Source: Agrobacterium tumefaciens
Lineage (GTDB): Bacteria; Pseudomonadota; Alphaproteobacteria; Rhizobiales; Rhizobiaceae
Assembly: GCF_013318015.2 (NCBI RefSeq)
Contig: NZ_CP115841.1
Span: 2,676,501-2,740,500 of the forward strand
Direction: 5' to 3'
Length of the DNA: 64,000 bases
Below are positions 61,254-64,000 of this stretch, in pieces. Numbering within the stretch: position 1 is the stretch's first letter; each line of letters starts with the position of its first letter. Under the pieces are notes generated by a model. That model was given only the letters and a program-made list of their open reading frames with translations, was not told where the DNA came from and did no database searches. A program made the position numbers and the translations under genes.

Positions 61254-62237
61254 ATGTTCCGCAGTCTTTTTTCCCTGTCCAAACGCCCGTTCTCCTCGCT
61301 TGGCGAACAGGAAATCCTCGCACTTGCCATCTCGTCCGAAGAAGACGATTCCCGCATCTACCGCTCCTATGCCGATCATCTGCGCGCGCAATATCCGCAA
61401 TCCGCAAAAATCTTCGATGATATGGCCGAGGTGGAGCAGCAGCATCGAAACGTGCTGATCGACATGCACCGCAGGCGATTTGGGGAAACGATCCCCCTGA
61501 TCCGCCGTGAGCATGTGCGTGGCTTTTACGAGCGCACGCCGGACTGGCTGGTGAAGAACCTGTCGCTTGACAAAATTCGTGCGCAGGCGGAATTGATGGA
61601 GGCCCAGGCGATCCGTTTTTACGATGAGGCTGTCAAGCGCACCAGCGATGCCTCGACCCGCAAGCTGCTCGGCGATCTGGCCGAGGCGGAGCGTGGTCAC
61701 GAAGACATCGCGCAGATGCTGGAAGAGAAACATCTCGACGAAAACGGCAAGACAGAAGAGGCGGAAACCGCAAAGCGGCAATTTCTTCTGACCTTCGTGC
61801 AGCCGGGTCTTGCGGGACTGATGGATGGTTCCGTATCGACGCTGGCGCCGATCTTCGCAGCCGCCTTCGCCACGCAGGATACGTGGCAAACCTTCCTGAT
61901 CGGTCTTTCGGCCTCCGTTGGCGCGGGTATTTCCATGGGCTTCACCGAGGCGGCCCATGATGATGGCAAGCTTTCCGGTCGTGGCTCTCCGGTAAAGCGC
62001 GGTCTCGCCTCAGGCATCATGACGGCCGTTGGTGGCCTTGGCCATGCGCTGCCCTATCTCATTCCGCATTTCTGGACAGCAACGGCCATCGCCGCGGTCG
62101 TCGTCTTCGTGGAACTCTGGGCCATCGCCTTTATTCAGAACCGCTTCATGGAAACGCCGTTCCTGCGGGCAGTGTTTCAGGTAGTGCTCGGCGGTTCGCT
62201 GGTGCTGGCCGCCGGTATCATCATCGGCAACGCCTAG
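61254..62237 (+). CDS. mbfA: Membrane-bound ferritin MbfA
   Basis: 327 residues. Ferritin-like N-domain (about 20-165) with EEDDSRIYRSYADHL, DMAEVEQQHRNVL and EAERGHEDIAQMLEEKH carrying the E-x-x-H iron ligands. The C-terminal half is a VIT1-type membrane domain (about 180-325; five helices; GLMDGSVSTLAPIFAAAFA, then MGFTEAAHD). MbfA is an iron exporter needed at high iron or low pH. Two Irr boxes lie upstream. ATG 61254 has AGAGG nine bases before it. Confidence 0.93.
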   Translation: MFRSLFSLSKRPFSSLGEQEILALAISSEEDDSRIYRSYADHLRAQYPQSAKIFDDMAEVEQQHRNVLIDMHRRRFGETIPLIRREHVRGFYERTPDWLVKNLSLDKIRAQAELMEAQAIRFYDEAVKRTSDASTRKLLGDLAEAERGHEDIAQMLEEKHLDENGKTEEAETAKRQFLLTFVQPGLAGLMDGSVSTLAPIFAAAFATQDTWQTFLIGLSASVGAGISMGFTEAAHDDGKLSGRGSPVKRGLASGIMTAVGGLGHALPYLIPHFWTATAIAAVVVFVELWAIAFIQNRFMETPFLRAVFQVVLGGSLVLAAGIIIGNA

Positions 62238-62245
62238 TGAATAAT

Positions 62246-62276
62246 AAAGCCCGCAGCGTTTGCTGCGGGCTTTCTG
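62246..62276. terminator. Bidirectional terminator between mbfA and the BTLCP gene
   Basis: AAAGCCCGCAGC (62246-62257), loop GTTT, GCTGCGGGCTTT (62262-62273): 12-bp perfect stem, T-runs on both strands. Confidence 0.9.
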
Positions 62277-62300
62277 CATTGAGCCTATAATATCTGCCGA

Positions 62301-62915
62301 TCAGCGCAATGCGCCGACCAGAACGTCGCGGCCATCCTCGATGGAAACCCAGCGGCCCGAATTGAAGGACGCCTGCCGCTTCAGATAAGTGTAGTTGGTG
62401 TCGGTCCAGAGCTTCACGTCGTCGGTGAGATTGTCGAGAATATAATCGCCATCGGTGGTGCGGAGCGTCAGCACGGCGTGGCCCTCGCCATCAGGCTTGC
62501 GCACGACAGTAATTAGCAGGTCAGCAACGGAAAACCCACGCTCGATCAGCTTCTTGCGCTTCAGCAGCACGAAGTCCTCACAATCGCCAGCGGTCGTGGG
62601 ATATTCCCAGACTTCTTCCTTGCCGTAGATTTCCATGTCGGTCATGGCGACGATCGAGGTGTTGACGGATGTGTTGATCTCGCGAACCACACCCCAGCCA
62701 TACTCGGTGACGCGTGGCGGCGGCGTCAGCTTGCTTCGAATGTTGCACTCGCTCGCGTATTTCTGACAGAACTCATAATGGCCGATCGGCTGGGATGTGA
62801 TCCCACCCGTCACCATGGAAGGGCTTCCCTTGGTTTCCGCCACGGCGGAGGCAGCAGTCAATAGCCCGGCGGCAACTGCAAACAGCAGCGCACGCGCCAG
62901 CGGTGCGTTCATCAT
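62301..62915 (-). CDS. Exported bacterial transglutaminase-like cysteine peptidase (BTLCP)
   Basis: 204 residues with a signal peptide (cleavage after ASAVAE, near 27). The Cys-His-Asp triad of the family is present: TTAGDCEDFVLLKRKKLIE (Cys near 111), EGHAVLTLRT (His near 146) and YILDNLTDDV (Asp near 161). BTLCP proteins (LapG-like) cleave adhesins or other periplasmic substrates; LapG-type function would be conjecture here. The start is one of two Met codons (62915 or 62912). Confidence 0.87.
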   Translation of the reverse strand: MMNAPLARALLFAVAAGLLTAASAVAETKGSPSMVTGGITSQPIGHYEFCQKYASECNIRSKLTPPPRVTEYGWGVVREINTSVNTSIVAMTDMEIYGKEEVWEYPTTAGDCEDFVLLKRKKLIERGFSVADLLITVVRKPDGEGHAVLTLRTTDGDYILDNLTDDVKLWTDTNYTYLKRQASFNSGRWVSIEDGRDVLVGALR

Positions 62916-63033
62916 GAAACCCGTCCCTTAATTCTTAACGAAAAGTTAAGAGGGTTGGGGGTCAGGAGTCAATCACTAGCCATCGGCGGCGCGCAAGACT
63001 CGTTAAATATGGTTAAGATCGTTGCGCAAATGC

Positions 63034-63822
63034 CTATGTTGCAAGGGCTTTGACGGCAGCCAGCATCCTGTCGATATCCTGCGGCCGGGACAGCCGGTGG
63101 TCGCCATCGCGGATCAGCGTCAAGACGACGTCGTCGGCAGGAAGATGTTCGAGGAGCTTCAGCGCATGCTGATAGGGAACATCGGGATCGCGCATTCCCT
63201 GCAGGATGTGAACCGGGCAGCCCGTGGTAATGATGCCGGTGAGGACGCGGTTCTGCTGCCCGTCTTCCATCAGCGCGCGCGTAAAGATGTTTGGCTCGGG
63301 GCTGTATTCCGAATGTTCCTCGAAATAACCTTTTTCTTCAAGCGACCGTTTTTCCGCATCCGTGAGGCTCGGCTCTATCAGGTCCGCCGTGAAATCGGGG
63401 GCTGGCGCAATGAGGACCAGACCAGCGACGGACGGCGTGCCGCCGGCCTTGCGCAGTTCCTCAACCATGCGCAGCGCAATCCATCCACCCATCGACGAAC
63501 CAATAAGGACGACGCGCGATGGCGCCTTTTCGCGCACGACGGCAAGTGCCTCTTCCCGCCATCTTGAAATCGTGCCCTTTTTGAAGTCACCGCCGGAAGC
63601 GCCGTGCCCGGAATAATCGAGCCGCAGGCACGCAATGCCGTTTTCCGCCGCAAAGCGGTCGAGTTCCACCGCCTTGGTTCCCGTCATGTCGGAACGGTAA
63701 CCGCCGAGCCAGACAAGCGTGGGTGCATCTTCTCGTGAAGTTGACGGGCGGTGAAGGACGGCGATGTCGCGGGCGTCGTCGCCCATGCCTACACGCAGGA
63801 ATTCAGCGGCTTGTTCAGTCAT
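63034..63822 (-). CDS. Alpha/beta hydrolase
   Basis: 262 residues. Oxyanion region APTLVWLGGYRSDMTGTKA, nucleophile in VVLIGSSMGGWIALRM (Ser near 116), Asp in GMRDPDVPYQHALKL and His in RDGDHRLSRPQD (near 246). The fold is the serine-hydrolase type seen in palmitoyl-thioesterase-like ABHD10 relatives. The start is ATG 63822; the open frame begins eleven codons earlier at an unlikely TTG. Its substrate is unknown. Confidence 0.85.
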   Translation of the reverse strand: MTEQAAEFLRVGMGDDARDIAVLHRPSTSREDAPTLVWLGGYRSDMTGTKAVELDRFAAENGIACLRLDYSGHGASGGDFKKGTISRWREEALAVVREKAPSRVVLIGSSMGGWIALRMVEELRKAGGTPSVAGLVLIAPAPDFTADLIEPSLTDAEKRSLEEKGYFEEHSEYSPEPNIFTRALMEDGQQNRVLTGIITTGCPVHILQGMRDPDVPYQHALKLLEHLPADDVVLTLIRDGDHRLSRPQDIDRMLAAVKALAT

Positions 63823-64000
63823 GTATATGCAATTCTCCTGAATTTCGCGCAACAAAGGCGACGTATTTGCAAAAACCGTGACAACAGGTGATCTTTTCGG
63901 GCAGATATGCTATTGACTTCGCCACGGCAATAACGACATTTCCGCCGCTTGTACCAAACAAGCTGTTTTTTGCCGATGTGATCCAGAAACAGATCAGGAG
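63823..64000 (+). other. Upstream region of the next gene, cut by the window edge
   Basis: No ORF seen. It separates the hydrolase start from the right edge. TTGACT lies near 63914 and the window ends with AGGAG (63996-64000), probably the ribosome site of a plus-strand gene that begins just outside. Confidence 0.4.

Overview
The window reads as chromosomal DNA of an Agrobacterium/Rhizobiaceae alphaproteobacterium, most like the A. tumefaciens/A. fabrum group. The basis is a complete nine-gene Ctp (Flp/Tad) pilus cluster, a RirA-type Rrf2 iron regulator beside an iron-binding protein, a membrane-bound ferritin (MbfA) with Irr-type boxes, a Yep/Yej oligopeptide-type transporter, and intergenic repeats resembling rhizobial RIME elements. 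Coding density is high and composition looks even. I see no prophage, insertion sequence, CRISPR array or genomic island.

Layout. 1-2.3 kb: mgsA-glk-dapB (minus strand, dapB cut by the left edge). 2.4-9.5 kb: mepA, divergent from yepA-yejB-yejE-yejF (peptidoglycan peptide uptake). 9.6-14.3 kb: a DadA-like oxidase, a PuuA-like gamma-glutamyl ligase and PuuB-like oxidase, then gluconokinase. 14.4-18.2 kb: osmF-yehY-yehX-yehW osmolyte ABC transporter. 18.4-21.3 kb: AbrB-family membrane protein, rirA, fbpA. 21.4-25.3 kb: mmsA, a small monooxygenase-fold protein, a LysR regulator and a DMT exporter. 25.5-28.7 kb: a TerC/DUF475 membrane protein with an unusual leader, a MarR-like regulator, an NlpC/P60 hydrolase and a small exported protein. 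28.9-31.6 kb: pncB and an M17 aminopeptidase. 31.8-42.5 kb: the pilus region (TPR lipoprotein, ctpI to ctpA, and an orphan secretin N-domain protein). 42.8 kb: tRNA-Leu(CAG). 43-51.9 kb: small redox and cell-wall proteins, EamA and MocR, an Rrf2 regulator with a thioredoxin-reductase-like flavoprotein, and AraC with a DUF2000 protein. 52-58 kb: lepA, a nitrilase-GNAT pair, a SnoaL-like protein, an XRE-cupin regulator with a GNAT enzyme, and a secreted alpha/beta hydrolase. 58.3-64 kb: membrane AraC, an orphan TRAP binding protein, truncated haemoglobin, mbfA, a BTLCP protein and an alpha/beta hydrolase.

Two systems are spread over several genes. Iron: rirA and fbpA share an intergenic region with an Irr-like dyad and an IRO-like box, and truncated haemoglobin and mbfA share one with two Irr boxes. 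Cell surface: MepA, YepA/YejBEF, the NlpC/P60 protein and the GH25 lipoprotein act on the wall, and the Ctp genes build an adhesion pilus with a CtrA-type site inside the cluster.

The observations I rate highest are a 33-codon leader ORF plus a Shine-Dalgarno-sequestering hairpin ahead of the TerC-like gene; an apparently leaderless XRE-cupin gene whose start codon lies in a 30-bp dyad; a RIME-like repeat that supplies the stop codon of ctpG; and a sigma-54-like promoter followed by strong hairpins in a gene-free stretch. All calls come from reading the sequence; no database search was run.
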